Part shown: piece after piece, positions 15,277 to 24,339 of the stretch | Position numbering within the stretch: the first letter of the stretch is position 1 | Layout: the number at the start of each line of letters is the position of its first letter | Source of the DNA: CAUYXS01 sp965248495 | Lineage (GTDB): Bacteria; Chloroflexota; Dehalococcoidia; Lucifugimonadales; Australimonadaceae | Length of the DNA stretch: 64,000 nt | NCBI GenBank assembly: GCA_965248495.1 | Contig: CBDFJL010000003.1 | Coordinates: 1,674,001-1,738,000 of the forward strand | Direction of reading: 5' to 3' | Translations under genes and position numbers: made by a program | The notes under the pieces: generated by a model | Seen by the model: the letters and a program-made list of their open reading frames with translations, nothing else | Database searches by the model: none | Told to the model about the DNA's origin: nothing

Positions 15277-18270
15277 GTGCGGGGTCCCCTCACGCTTGGC
15301 GTCACGGCGGTCTACGTGGTGGCGTTCCTCGCTTTGCCTGCGGCAATGAGCCCGGCCTGCGCCACGGTTATCGTGCCGGTCATCGCTGCGGGCCTCTGCT
15401 ACGGTACGAAGGGCGGCGCCGCGGCCGGCGTCCTCAGCATCGCGCTGAACATGCTCTTGTTTGGGATGACGGGCGGGGGATTTCTTCAGCCCGTGACAGG
15501 GGCCGTCACCGTGGCCTCGCTGACGGCCATCCCCGTAGGGATGACCGTCGGTGGTCTATCCGACATGGTGCTCAGGTACCGGGGGATGGAGGCAGCGTTC
15601 CACGCTGGTGAGGCGCGCTACCGGGATCTCCTCGACAGCATGGACGATCCGGTCACCGTCGGTGCCGCGGGCAAGCGGCTGTTCGTCAACGACGCCTTCG
15701 TCGACCTGTTCGCGCTGGAGAGTAAGGAGGCCGCGCTCTCCTTGGTTCCCTTTGCCGTACCGCCTGACTACACCGTGTCGGCCTCGGACACCGCCAGAGT
15801 AAGAGCCTCTCTCGCTAGGGTCGAGCAGGACCGCCAGAGCGCCGATCAGGTGGAGTACGCACTGAGCAGGAACGGCGAGCCGCGGTTCTTGGACCTTCAT
15901 TCCTCACCCATTGACTACGAGGGCACGGCGGCGGTACTCACGGTCGCACGAGACGTGACCGCGCAGCGTCAGGCTGAGGGTGCCGTCCGGGACAGCGAGG
16001 CTAAGTTTCATGCGGTGTTCGACCACGCCGGCATGGGCATCGCGACGTTGAGCAGGGACGGCCGCTTCTTGGACGCCAACCCCGCGTTGCAGCACCTGCT
16101 CGGCTATTCGCGGGAGGAGATGCACGCGATAGGCTGGCAGCAGATCACCTTCGAGGACGACTTCGACGCCAGCGCCGAGGGCTTTCGGAGCATCCTCAAT
16201 GGGCGCACGGGATTCGAGACCGAAAAGCGCTTTCGGCGCGCGGACGGCTCGCTCCTGTGGACGCGGTTGACCACTTCGGCGATGCGCTCCCCCATCGGTG
16301 AGGTCGAATTCTTCGTGGCGATGGTCGAGGACCTGTCGGAGCAGGCCAACGCCATGGAAGCCCTTCGCGAGAGCGAAGAGCTCTATCGCATTGTCAACGA
16401 GACGAACCCGGACGCCGTCGTGGTCTACGCCGACAACGAACGGTTGCTCGTGAACCAGGCGTACGTCGATCTCTATGAGTTCAAGGACAAGGAAGAAGCG
16501 TTGGCCGAGCTCGCGTCATGCGCGGCGGACCGAGCGCATCCCGATGATCGCGTAGGGCTCCTCGAGTTTTGGGACGCGTATGAGCATGGGGAAAAAGTCC
16601 AGCAACCCTTTGCCTACCGGACGATCAAGAAGAACGGCGAGGTCCGCCACGTCGAGATGGTCGGCTCGGCCGTGCGCTTCCAGGGCCGGCTCGCGGCGTA
16701 CGCCGCAGTGCGGGACGTGACGGCGCGTAAGCGAGCGGCGATCGCCCTGCGCGAGAGCGAGGAGCGCTACCGTGCCGTCGTCGAGACGATGAGTGACTCC
16801 GTGGTGGTGGCGGCGGCGGGCCGGAGGCGGATGCTCAACCAAGCCTACGTCACGACAATGGGCTACTCGTCGCAGGAGGATGCGCTCTCCGAGTTCTGTG
16901 GCAGCGGCATTGTGGCCGCCGACTACGCGCGTGTGATGCGCTTCGCGAGCGACGTGCGCGAAGGACTCCGTCCTCCTGGGCGCATCGAGTACGACGTGGA
17001 GACACCGGACGGGTCGACGCGGCGGATCGAAGCCGCGATCACCGCGGTCCCGTACGAAGGCGAAGCCGCAGAGCTCAGCGTTCTGCGGGACGTCACGGAG
17101 GCGCGCCGCGTCATGGACGCCCTGCGCGAGAGCGAGGAGCGCTACCGCGCCGTCGTCGAGACGATGGCTGAGCCTGTGATCGTGTCCGTAGGTGATAAGC
17201 GGCTCTTCGTGAACCAGGCATACCTTCACCTGTACGGCGATAAGGATGAGCAAGAGGCGCTGGACCAGCCTCGCCTCCTCGGCATCGACGAGGCTGACCA
17301 AACTCGAGTGGCGCGGCGATTGATGGAGGTGGAGCAAGGACTGACGCCTGTGGCGGCCATTGAGTTCAAGCGGAGCACACCCGATGGCAGGACCCTCGAC
17401 GTCCAGGCCTCGGCGGTCTCCGTTCTGTACGAAGGCAAGGCCGCCGTCCTCGCCGTCCACCGCGACATGACCGAGCGCAACGAGCTCGAGCGGGCGAAGT
17501 CGGAGTTCGTATCGACGGTGAGCCACGAGCTCAGGACTCCACTTACTTCGCTCCACGCCTCGCTCTCGCTGTTGGAGTCCGGCATGGTCGAGGTCGCGTC
17601 GGACGAAGGGCGACATCTGGTGAGCATCGCTGCCCGAAACACCCAACGTCTCGCGGACCTCGTGAACAACGTGTTGAAGGTCGAGCGCCTGGGATCCGGC
17701 ATGGTCAAGCTCGGCACCAGCGAGCTGAGCGCCACCGCCCTCATCGAGACGGCGGTGGACGAGATGCGGCAGATGGCGGTCGAAAAGGACGTCACGCTGG
17801 ACGTCGCCGCCGCGGGAGTTAGCGTTGAGGCCGACGAGCCGCGGATCATCGAGTTGATCGTCAATCTGCTCTCCAACGCCATCAGGTTCTCGCCGCCAGG
17901 GTCGACGGTGGGGGTCGGGGCCGTCCAGATCGAAGGACCGGAGGCACTGTTCTGGGTTGCCGACAGCGGCCGCGGCGTTCCTCTGGATGAGAGACAGCGA
18001 ATCTTCGAGCGCTTCTACCAAATAGAAGGGCAGGACGCCGGAGATGACGTCGGGAGCGGTCTGGGACTCGCCATCTGTAGGGCCATCGTGGAGCAGCACG
18101 GCGGACGGATATGGGTCGAGGACACGGAGGGCAGCGGCGCGACGTTCAAATTCGCGCTGCCCATCGCGGGCGGGGAGCGAAACATCGGGTCGCCCGAAGA
18201 CGCTCGCGCTGAAGACGCCTTCGTGGCAGAGGACGCTACAGGCAGACGGACAGCGACGGGGAACCGATGA
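15277..18270 (+). CDS. multi-PAS sensor histidine kinase
   Basis: 997 residues, GTG start with GAGGAGGAG eight bases upstream. Three to four membrane segments (about 5-95) come first. Five PAS domains follow, beginning near 110, 240, 365, 492 and 617, each introduced by a (S/G)E-x-(R/K/L)Y/F-R-x-(V/L) box. Next are HisKA with phospho-acceptor His750 (STVSHELRTPLTSL) and HATPase (VNLLSNAIRFSPPG, DSGRGVP, GSGLGLAI). The linkers to PAS4 and PAS5 are nearly identical at DNA level (about 16746-16793 and 17116-17163), so these domains arose by recent duplication. The stop overlaps the regulator start as ATGA. Confidence 0.95.
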   Translation: MRGPLTLGVTAVYVVAFLALPAAMSPACATVIVPVIAAGLCYGTKGGAAAGVLSIALNMLLFGMTGGGFLQPVTGAVTVASLTAIPVGMTVGGLSDMVLRYRGMEAAFHAGEARYRDLLDSMDDPVTVGAAGKRLFVNDAFVDLFALESKEAALSLVPFAVPPDYTVSASDTARVRASLARVEQDRQSADQVEYALSRNGEPRFLDLHSSPIDYEGTAAVLTVARDVTAQRQAEGAVRDSEAKFHAVFDHAGMGIATLSRDGRFLDANPALQHLLGYSREEMHAIGWQQITFEDDFDASAEGFRSILNGRTGFETEKRFRRADGSLLWTRLTTSAMRSPIGEVEFFVAMVEDLSEQANAMEALRESEELYRIVNETNPDAVVVYADNERLLVNQAYVDLYEFKDKEEALAELASCAADRAHPDDRVGLLEFWDAYEHGEKVQQPFAYRTIKKNGEVRHVEMVGSAVRFQGRLAAYAAVRDVTARKRAAIALRESEERYRAVVETMSDSVVVAAAGRRRMLNQAYVTTMGYSSQEDALSEFCGSGIVAADYARVMRFASDVREGLRPPGRIEYDVETPDGSTRRIEAAITAVPYEGEAAELSVLRDVTEARRVMDALRESEERYRAVVETMAEPVIVSVGDKRLFVNQAYLHLYGDKDEQEALDQPRLLGIDEADQTRVARRLMEVEQGLTPVAAIEFKRSTPDGRTLDVQASAVSVLYEGKAAVLAVHRDMTERNELERAKSEFVSTVSHELRTPLTSLHASLSLLESGMVEVASDEGRHLVSIAARNTQRLADLVNNVLKVERLGSGMVKLGTSELSATALIETAVDEMRQMAVEKDVTLDVAAAGVSVEADEPRIIELIVNLLSNAIRFSPPGSTVGVGAVQIEGPEALFWVADSGRGVPLDERQRIFERFYQIEGQDAGDDVGSGLGLAICRAIVEQHGGRIWVEDTEGSGATFKFALPIAGGERNIGSPEDARAEDAFVAEDATGRRTATGNR

Positions 18271-18958
18271 AGATTCTCATCGTAGAGGACGACCGGGACA
18301 TCGCGGACCTCATCGGGATCTGCGCCCACCTCCAGTGGCCCGACGCGGAGCAGGTGCACTCGACGCGGGGCGCGCCTGTCGTGGGCATCGTCGCCGAGGA
18401 CCCGCCGGACCTCATCGTGCTCGACCTCGGTCTGCCCGACATGAGAGGTCTGGAGGTCCTGGCCCAGGTCCGGGCATCGTCCCACGTGCCAGTGATCATC
18501 GTCACCGCCAAGGACGCAGAAGGCGACCACGTCCGAGGACTGGTGGACGGCGCCGACGACTACGTGACCAAACCCTTCTCGCATCTCGAGCTCATGGCTC
18601 GGATGCAAGCGCTCGTGCGCCGCGCCAGTATCGAGGCCGCCGGCACTGGCCCCGACACGGCCTCATCGTGGTCTGGCCTCCACGTGAACCCGGAACGGCG
18701 CAGCGTGGTGGTTGCAGAGGCGGAGGTGTTACTGACGCCCAACGAGTGGCGGCTGCTGGACTTTTGGTCCGCAGGCGCGGAACCATCGCTACCTACGAAG
18801 CCATCGCCGACGAGGTCTGGGGCAGCGAGTACATCGAGCGCTCGACCATCAAGGCGTGCGTCAGCCGCCTGCGCGCCAAGCTGGACACACCGGGTGTCGC
18901 GTCGTCGCGGATCACGGCCCACCGTGGCTTCGGCTACAGCTTCGCCGATGCGGAATAG
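18267..18958 (+). pseudogene. OmpR/PhoB-family response regulator, frameshifted
   Basis: The receiver domain is intact: EDDRD acidic pocket, DLGLPDM with the phospho-Asp, VTAKD and KPF. The winged-helix part starts TPNEWRLLDF, then leaves frame at the T run 18762-18765. With one extra T the reading continues LVRRRGTIATYEAIADEVWG through ISRLRAKL-like helices to GFGYSFADAE at 18958, an ordinary 230-residue OmpR-type regulator. As written, the frame instead ends at 18980 with a nonsense tail. A homopolymer indel in the reads is a good explanation. It is the cognate partner of the upstream kinase, with which it overlaps. Confidence 0.85.
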
Positions 18959-18965
18959 GCAGATC

Positions 18966-19013
18966 CCAACCGCTTTGTAACCACCGGGCGCCCCACGGAG
19001 CGTGTCTCGTTAC
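18966..19013. promoter_or_regulatory. candidate operator, copy 2
   Basis: CCAACCGCTTTGTAACC (18966-18982) matches the site before the kinase gene. A GTTAC half lies at 19009-19013, further away than in copy 1. It stands between the regulator gene and the receiver-like gene that starts at 19080. Confidence 0.4.
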
Positions 19014-19079
19014 CAACGCTCCGTACACTTCGCTCCGGCAGCGGCGCCGCACCCGGCCCCGTCCGCTGAGGAGCTTGCG

Positions 19080-19529
19080 ATGGCAACGGACCGAATGGGC
19101 CGGGCGGTGGTCGCGCCGACGCTAGGCGCCGTCGTCGTGATCGGGAGGAGCGGGGCCTCAGAGGGCTTGGCCGGGAGCTTGCAGAACACGGGCCGTCTCG
19201 ACTATGTCTGGCACGCGGCTGACTACGCCTCCTCGGTGACCATGGTGGCGGCTTCGCCGCCCCACGTAGCCCTGGTGTCCGCCAGGCTGCCGGACCGGGA
19301 CGGGCTGGCGGCGGCGGCGATGCTGAAGCGCGTATGGCCCGCCGTCGGCGTGATCCTCGTCGACGCCGGCGGACCACACCACCTGCGAGCGGCCATCGAG
19401 GCGGGCCTGGACGGCTTCTACCTCGAGGATGCACCCACCGCCGACCTTGTACAGGGCGTCCGATTGGTGCGCGTCGGTGGCGTGGCCATCGACCCGCGAG
19501 TCCGGCCCCATCTGTTCGCCCTGCCGTAG
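19080..19529 (+). CDS. receiver-like (pseudo-response-regulator) protein
   Basis: 149 residues from ATG 19080 with GAGGAG upstream. The fold follows a NarL-type receiver: VVVIGRSGASEGLAGSL, then VALVSARLPDRDGLAAAAML, VGVILVDAG and AGLDGFYLEDAP. The phospho-acceptor Asp is replaced by Ser (ALVSARLP) and the acidic pair at strand 1 is missing, so it cannot be phosphorylated in the usual way. There is no output domain. It probably acts by binding the kinase or regulator encoded just upstream, but this is inference. Confidence 0.65.
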   Translation: MATDRMGRAVVAPTLGAVVVIGRSGASEGLAGSLQNTGRLDYVWHAADYASSVTMVAASPPHVALVSARLPDRDGLAAAAMLKRVWPAVGVILVDAGGPHHLRAAIEAGLDGFYLEDAPTADLVQGVRLVRVGGVAIDPRVRPHLFALP

Positions 19530-19647
19530 CCCCCTTGCTCGGCGCGGGCGCTCAGCGTCAGAACTCGCCGCGCCCACGCGTCGCCCACGCAGACATCGGT
19601 TATCATCCCGCTGCGCCGCGCCGCTACGCTGGCGTGAGAGGTGAGCT

Positions 19648-20565
19648 GTGCGGGTGGGGATCAACCTGTTGAATTTTGGCCCCGGAGCCAGCCCGGAGTC
19701 CTTCGTCGACTGGACCTTGCGGGCGGAGGCCATGGGCTACCACATGGTGATGATCTCCGACCACGTGGCGATCACACCAGACGTTGCGGCCCGCTACCCG
19801 GCGCCCTTCTACGACCCCCTCACGACGCTGGCATGGCTTGCCGGGCAGACGAGCGTCATCGAGCTGGGCACGACGGTGCTCGTGGTGCCCTACCGAAACC
19901 CGCTCCTGGTGGCGCGCATGACCGCGAACCTCGACCGGTTCAGCGGCGGGCGTTTCATCTTCGGGGTCGGGGTCGGCGGGCCGCCGCTGGAGTTCGCGGC
20001 CCTGGGGCAGCCGCGACACGAGCGCGGGGCGATGGCAGACGACTACCTCGCGGCTATCGTCGAGCTTTGGACGCATGAGCGTGCGTCCTACGACGGCCGC
20101 TACGTCTCTTTCGCCGACGTCCAGAGCGGGCCGATGCCGGTGCAATCGCCGCACCCCCCAATCTGGGTCGGGGGCGCCAGCGACGCGGCGCTCCGGCGGG
20201 CGGTGCGCTTCGGCGGCGGGTGGCACCCCATCAGCGTGCCCGTCAACTTTCTCCGTGACGATGGCTTGCCCCGCCTCCGGCGGATAGCCGACGACGCGGG
20301 ACGGCCCATGCCCGACCTGTGCCCGAGGATCAGGTTCCGGCTCACGGAGTCTCCGCTGGCGGACGACGAGCGGCTGGTCGGGGAGGGCACCCTGGAGCAG
20401 GTCCACGACGACCTGGCCGAGCTGGAGGCGCTCGGTGCAGCGTGCGTGCTGCTGGACACCTACGCGAGCGGCATCGAGGCGACGGCCGACCACGAATCCG
20501 CCTGGCGCATGTTCACCGCGCTTGCAGACGAGGTGCTCGATCTGACGCACGAGTCGGTGCGCTAA
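19648..20565 (+). CDS. LLM-class flavin-dependent oxidoreductase
   Basis: 305 residues, GTG start with GAGAGGTGAGC upstream. This is a bacterial-luciferase-like TIM barrel: VGINLLNFGP, ISDHVAI, ELGTTVLVVPYRNP, LDRFSGGRFIFGVGVGG and PPIWVGGASDAALRRAVRFGGGW, typical of F420/FMN-dependent monooxygenases or reductases. Such paralogues are greatly expanded in SAR202-type Chloroflexota. An MFS transporter begins 10 bp downstream, so uptake or export of the substrate is probably linked. Confidence 0.92.
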   Translation: MRVGINLLNFGPGASPESFVDWTLRAEAMGYHMVMISDHVAITPDVAARYPAPFYDPLTTLAWLAGQTSVIELGTTVLVVPYRNPLLVARMTANLDRFSGGRFIFGVGVGGPPLEFAALGQPRHERGAMADDYLAAIVELWTHERASYDGRYVSFADVQSGPMPVQSPHPPIWVGGASDAALRRAVRFGGGWHPISVPVNFLRDDGLPRLRRIADDAGRPMPDLCPRIRFRLTESPLADDERLVGEGTLEQVHDDLAELEALGAACVLLDTYASGIEATADHESAWRMFTALADEVLDLTHESVR

Positions 20566-20575
20566 ACGCGCGGGC

Positions 20576-21856
20576 ATGATTACGTCTCTCGCTCAGCGGC
20601 TCCCGTTCTACTACGGCTGGACCATTGTGTCGGCCGGCTTCATGACGATGTTCGTGAGCAACGGCACGGCCTTCTGGGGCCTGCAGGTGTTCGTGGGCCC
20701 GATGCAAGACGACACGGGCTGGGCCAGGGCGAGCATCATGGGCGCGCTCACGGTGCGGTGGATCGTCGCTGGGGTCGGTGGGCTTCTGCTCGGCTTCGCG
20801 CTGGACCGGCGGCACGGCCCCGTGCTCCTATTGGTGGCGGGGACGTTGCTCGACGGTGGCTCGATGGCCGCGCTCTACTGGGCGGACAGCCAGTTCGAGT
20901 TCCTGCTGCTGTTTGGCGTCGTCGGCGGTCTCGGCAGTATCGGCACGGGGAGGTTGATCGTCGCGACGCTCATCCCCAAGTGGTTCGTTGCCCGGCGTGG
21001 CATCGCCATGGGCATCGCCGCCACGGGCAGCGGGTTGTCGGCGGTGGTCGTCAGCCCGGTGGCTCGGATCATCGTCGACAGCGCCGGCTGGCGAGCGGGC
21101 TGGGTCTGGCTTGCCGCCATGACCGTCGCGTTGCTTCTGCCCCTCGCCCTGTTCATTCGGCGCTCGCCGGAGGATATCGGTCTGCGGCCAGACGGGGCCC
21201 CAGAGGCGGTGGCGGGCTCCCAGGAGCCGAGCGCGGCCGATCAAGAGCACAGCGCCACCGTCGGCGAGGCCCTGCGTTCCCCGACGCTGTGGCTGCTCAC
21301 CATTGCGACGAGCGTCGGCCTCTTTTCCATGTCGACGAACGCATCGAGCATGGTGCCCTTTTTCGAGAGCGTCGGCTTCTCATCGGCCGTGGCCGCATCG
21401 GGCCTCGCAGTGTACGGGGGGTTCTCAGCCGCGTCCCGGTTCATGTGGGGATACCTGGCGGACCGGCTCTCCGTCCGGCGTGCCATCGTGCTCCAGGCGG
21501 TGCTGACGGCGGGTGGGATCGCCCTGCACCTGTCGATCCAGAACGAGGCCATGCTGTTCGTCGTCGCCGCGTACCAAGGGCTCATGCTGGGCGGCTACGT
21601 GGTGTTGCAGCCCCTGATCTGGCCCGAGTACTTCGGGCGGCGCCACCTGGGCGCCATCACTGGGATTACGCAGTTCTTTACGACCTTTGTCCTCGCCGCT
21701 GGTCCGCTGTTCGCAGGCGCGGTGTTCGATGCCACCGACGCCTACACCTGGGCGTACCGCACGCTCGTTGGGACATGGTTGCTGACTGCGTTCCTGATGC
21801 TGACCGTGAAGCCGAGCCGCGCACGCCTCGCCCCCGTCGCGGAGACAGCCGGCTAG
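20576..21856 (+). CDS. MFS transporter (monocarboxylate/oxalate-formate type)
   Basis: 426 residues with about twelve hydrophobic segments. The N-terminus FYYGWTIVSAGFMTMFV is typical of the oxalate:formate/monocarboxylate branch of the major facilitator superfamily. A loop FIRRSPEDIGLRPDG separates the two halves and SRFMWGYLADRL is the second-half motif. It probably moves an organic anion. It is co-directional with and 10 bp from the flavin oxidoreductase gene. A related transporter with the same loop signature lies at 59828-61141. Confidence 0.9.
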   Translation: MITSLAQRLPFYYGWTIVSAGFMTMFVSNGTAFWGLQVFVGPMQDDTGWARASIMGALTVRWIVAGVGGLLLGFALDRRHGPVLLLVAGTLLDGGSMAALYWADSQFEFLLLFGVVGGLGSIGTGRLIVATLIPKWFVARRGIAMGIAATGSGLSAVVVSPVARIIVDSAGWRAGWVWLAAMTVALLLPLALFIRRSPEDIGLRPDGAPEAVAGSQEPSAADQEHSATVGEALRSPTLWLLTIATSVGLFSMSTNASSMVPFFESVGFSSAVAASGLAVYGGFSAASRFMWGYLADRLSVRRAIVLQAVLTAGGIALHLSIQNEAMLFVVAAYQGLMLGGYVVLQPLIWPEYFGRRHLGAITGITQFFTTFVLAAGPLFAGAVFDATDAYTWAYRTLVGTWLLTAFLMLTVKPSRARLAPVAETAG

Positions 21857-21986
21857 AGGCTGCCCGCCGCCCGGATTCACCGGTCGTTCATAGCGGGGGC
21901 CTCGTTCATCACGTGCTGATCACGGCTCCCGAGCGACCCTTGCATTGGGGCGGATCGTTCGGAGACGGTCGAGATGGGGTGCTTTC

Positions 21987-22412
21987 ATGAAGCGCATCCG
22001 CAAGTTCCTCAGGAGCATGGTGCTCGTTGCGATTCTGGTCCGGCTCGTCAGGCGCTACGGTCGAAAGAGGCCCGTCCGGCGAGTGCCGGCCCGTGGCGTG
22101 TCCAGCAGCTGATGTTCCGGTTCGTGTCTCGGGTCATGGACCGGGCGTTCGCAAGGATGAGCCCGGAGCGGCGGCAGGTCGTGCTGACGCACTGCCACGA
22201 AACGCTGTCGGTGCTGGAGCACAAGTACCGGGCCGGCCGCGCCGCACGAAGAGGCTGGGCCGACGGAGCGTCTGGCCGCATAGGCGGCTCGTACGCAAGT
22301 GTGCGCCGTGGCTGCGCGCTGCGGCGCACGTGCCGTGGCTGGGCGTGCTGCGCGTGTCGGCAGCGATCAGGCGATCTGCCTGCCTATTTGGTCAGTGCCC
22401 GGTTGAATGAGA
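21987..22412 (+). other. cluster of small basic reading frames, possibly one decayed gene
   Basis: ATG 21987 opens a 41-residue frame (MKRIRKFLRSMVLVAILVRL then basic) ending TGA, whose last base begins an overlapping ATG at 22112. That second frame (MFRFVSRVMDRAFARMSPER) looks coding to about 22245. A protein-like continuation (KRLGRRSVWPHRRLVRKCAP, ending CPVE) lies in a different frame and stops at 22410. Either these are tiny coupled genes or one gene with frameshifts. No family is recognised. Confidence 0.3.
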
Positions 22413-22499
22413 ACATACGTACTGGTACGCTGAGGCGACCCCACAGAGACTGCGATTCCGAGACGCGCCGCCGTCTTTGGTTGGTGTGCTCTTGTGGGG

Positions 22500-22664
22500 G
22501 TGAATGGCGTGATCCTGTTTCGTTCATGCCCGCGCTGTGGGGTTGGGGACCTCATCTTGCGGGTCGTGCCGCCGAGTGCGGGCGACGACGGCCGCGACAT
22601 CGTGTGCCTCCAATGCGGCTGGACCCGCGGCTGGCCCCTCGCCTCCGCACGCCGCGCGGCGTAG
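22500..22664 (+). CDS. small zinc-ribbon protein, 54 residues
   Basis: A GTG at 22500 (alternative GTG 22509) opens a short frame with SCPRCGVGDLIL and, after a spacer of about 20 residues, VCLQCGWTRGW. The CxxC...CxxC arrangement is a classic single zinc ribbon, and the tail is basic. The length is typical of free-standing ribbon proteins. It has the purine run TGTGGGG just upstream and is followed by the pterin dehydratase gene about 95 bp later. Confidence 0.5.
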   Translation: MNGVILFRSCPRCGVGDLILRVVPPSAGDDGRDIVCLQCGWTRGWPLASARRAA

Positions 22665-22757
22665 CATGGCGCCCCCGCGCCGTAGCGTGAGAGGCGGTCG
22701 GCGCTCCGGTGAGGCTGACGAGGGTCCCATGAAATCCGCGCCGTCAGGTGACGCAAA

Positions 22758-23081
22758 ATGACGCAAAATGACGCACCTCTTGCGGATGACCTCACCCAAC
22801 GATTGCTTTCCGACGTCAAGTTGGCGACCGCTCTGCGCCGCCTGCCCCGGTGGGAGCATGCCGAGGGCTCGCTCGCCAAGCGCTTCGACTTCGACAGCTT
22901 TGCCGAGGCCCTCGCTTTCGTAAATCGGGCGGGGAGCCTGGCGGAGGAAGCCGACCACCACCCCGACATCACCATCTCCGGTGCTCGCGTCACGCTCTCG
23001 CCGGTCACCCACGCCTCGGGCGGCATCACGGCCAAGGACACGGACATGGCCTCCAGGCTCGACGTTCTCGCGTCGGCCTAG
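22758..23081 (+). CDS. phhB: 4a-hydroxytetrahydrobiopterin dehydratase (pterin-4a-carbinolamine dehydratase)
   Basis: 107 residues, with the complete family signature: FDFDSFAEALAFVNRAGSLAEEADHHPDI, then THASGGITAKD. The paired His and Asp of EADHHPD are catalytic. The enzyme regenerates pterin cofactor after aromatic hydroxylation, and also occurs in bacteria without such hydroxylases. Tandem ten-base repeats (ACGCAAAATG) span the start codon, and the stop codon lies inside an 18-bp tandem array. Confidence 0.9.
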   Translation: MTQNDAPLADDLTQRLLSDVKLATALRRLPRWEHAEGSLAKRFDFDSFAEALAFVNRAGSLAEEADHHPDITISGARVTLSPVTHASGGITAKDTDMASRLDVLASA

Positions 23082-23166
23082 CCGGGCCTTGCTTGCCTAG
23101 CCGGCCTTGCTGGCCTAGGCGGCTTGCTTGCCCAGCCGGCCTTGCTTGCCTAGCCGGCCTTGCTTG
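23077..23166. repeat. 18-bp tandem repeat, five copies, starting at a stop codon
   Basis: Five head-to-tail copies of CCTAGCCGGCCTTGCTTG with small changes (lengths 19, 18, 17, 18 and 18). The first copy contains the TAG of the pterin dehydratase gene. There are no unique spacers, so it is not a CRISPR. Confidence 0.9.
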
Positions 23167-23216
23167 ATGGAACTCGGCATGCGCGGCCAACGTCTTAGAG
23201 TGAGACCGAGGACTGC

Positions 23217-23948
23217 ATGAAACCGCTGCTATTAATCCTGATCGCAACCCTGCTTCTGGCCGCATGCGGCGGAGGGGAAGCGGGACCACCCGGTGGCGGC
23301 GCCACGCCCACTCCTAGGCCGACTCCTACGTCCGCGCCCACAGCGACGCCGGACGGCCCCGCCTGGCTCGACGAGCTCATCGCCGCCTTCGAGGCGGAGC
23401 CTGTCTCCAACCCGCCCCGCAGCGTCGTCGAGTATGAGTGGAACGGCGCAGCCGTCTATCTGGTCATGGCGCCATGCTGCGACATGTTCACGGACCTGTA
23501 CGACGCCGACGGCCGGATGATCGGCCACCCCAGCGGCGGTATCGCGGGCGGCGGCGATGGCCGGCCGGTCGCCTTCTTCGATCGGGCGCGTGAGGTGGGT
23601 GTGTACTGGGAGGACCCACGGGGGGTCAAGGAGCGCGTTGGTGTGCTCGCGCCTATCGTGGACTTGCGCGTGGACATCGCCGAGAGCTTCCCGCCGCAGT
23701 ACTTCCTCCGTGTCGTCTCGGGGCTCCCGAACGCGTGCCACCAGTTCGACCGCTGGGACATTGCGCGAGGCGGCGAGGACGCCGGCGTCGTGGTTCGCGT
23801 CTACAACACCACGCCCGCTGATGCGGTGGCGTGCGCCCAGGTGTACGGCACGGTCGAGACGACGGTGCCCCTTGGCAGCGATTTCGAGTCGCGCGTCACC
23901 TACAATGTCGCGGTCAACGACGCCGTGGTGTCATTCACCGCACAGTAA
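23217..23948 (+). CDS. lipoprotein with CCD-containing domain
   Basis: 243 residues: lipobox LLLAAC (Cys17), a Pro/Thr-rich linker to about 45, then two domains. The first (about 60-120) has VYLVMAPCCDMFTDLYDADG and GGIAGGGDGR, resembling a DUF6970-like fold with a Cys pair. The second (about 145-243) has FPPQYFLRVVSGLPNACHQFD and a beta-rich end. It is anchored on the outer face of the cytoplasmic membrane; its role is unknown. The stop codon falls inside a 19-bp tandem duplication. Confidence 0.75.
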   Translation: MKPLLLILIATLLLAACGGGEAGPPGGGATPTPRPTPTSAPTATPDGPAWLDELIAAFEAEPVSNPPRSVVEYEWNGAAVYLVMAPCCDMFTDLYDADGRMIGHPSGGIAGGGDGRPVAFFDRAREVGVYWEDPRGVKERVGVLAPIVDLRVDIAESFPPQYFLRVVSGLPNACHQFDRWDIARGGEDAGVVVRVYNTTPADAVACAQVYGTVETTVPLGSDFESRVTYNVAVNDAVVSFTAQ

Positions 23949-23973
23949 CTCGGGCACCGCACAGTAACTCGGG
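23936..23973. repeat. 19-bp tandem duplication across a stop codon
   Basis: CACCGCACAGTAACTCGGG occurs twice without change (23936-23954 and 23955-23973), followed by a partial third copy (CACCGCG). The first copy contains the TAA of the lipoprotein gene. Confidence 0.95.
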
Positions 23974-24006
23974 CACCGCGATAACCCGATCATCAAGGAG
24001 GCCCCA

Positions 24007-24339
24007 ATGCTCATAGCAACGACGGATGAGTTACGCGGAAAGCAGATCACCGAGGTGTTCGGTCTCGTGCGCGGTAACACCGTGCGCGCGCGCCACGTGG
24101 GCCGCGACATCTTGGCAGGCCTGCGCAACATCATCGGCGGCGAGATCACTCAGTACACGGAGCTGCTCACCGACGCGCGCCAGCAGGCGACCGACCGGAT
24201 GGTCGAGGAGGCCGAGGCGCTCGGCGCAAACGCAATCGTCGGTACGCGCTACGTCACGTCTGGCGTGATGGGCGGCGCCTCCGAGCTGCTGGCGTACGGG
24301 ACGGCGGTGCGGTTCGAGGAGGCCGGCGCCGGGAGCTAG
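24007..24339 (+). CDS. YbjQ/UPF0145 family protein
   Basis: 110 residues with AAGGAGG upstream. It is a full-length match to the YbjQ pattern: GLVRGNTVRARHVGRDILAGLRNIIGGEI, then DRMVEEAEALGANAIVGTRY and a YGTAVRF end. The family forms pentamers and is often called a heavy-metal-binding domain protein; function is not settled. The TAG stop is the start of a degenerate tandem array. Confidence 0.92.
   Translation: MLIATTDELRGKQITEVFGLVRGNTVRARHVGRDILAGLRNIIGGEITQYTELLTDARQQATDRMVEEAEALGANAIVGTRYVTSGVMGGASELLAYGTAVRFEEAGAGS

Noticed and set aside
18044..18958. 304-residue frame overlapping the kinase end and the regulator
   Set aside because: Only its last 75 residues are protein-like, and these are the out-of-frame winged helix of the response regulator.
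23077..23166. Short CRISPR-like array
   Set aside because: Repeats are directly adjacent with no spacers and no cas genes are near.
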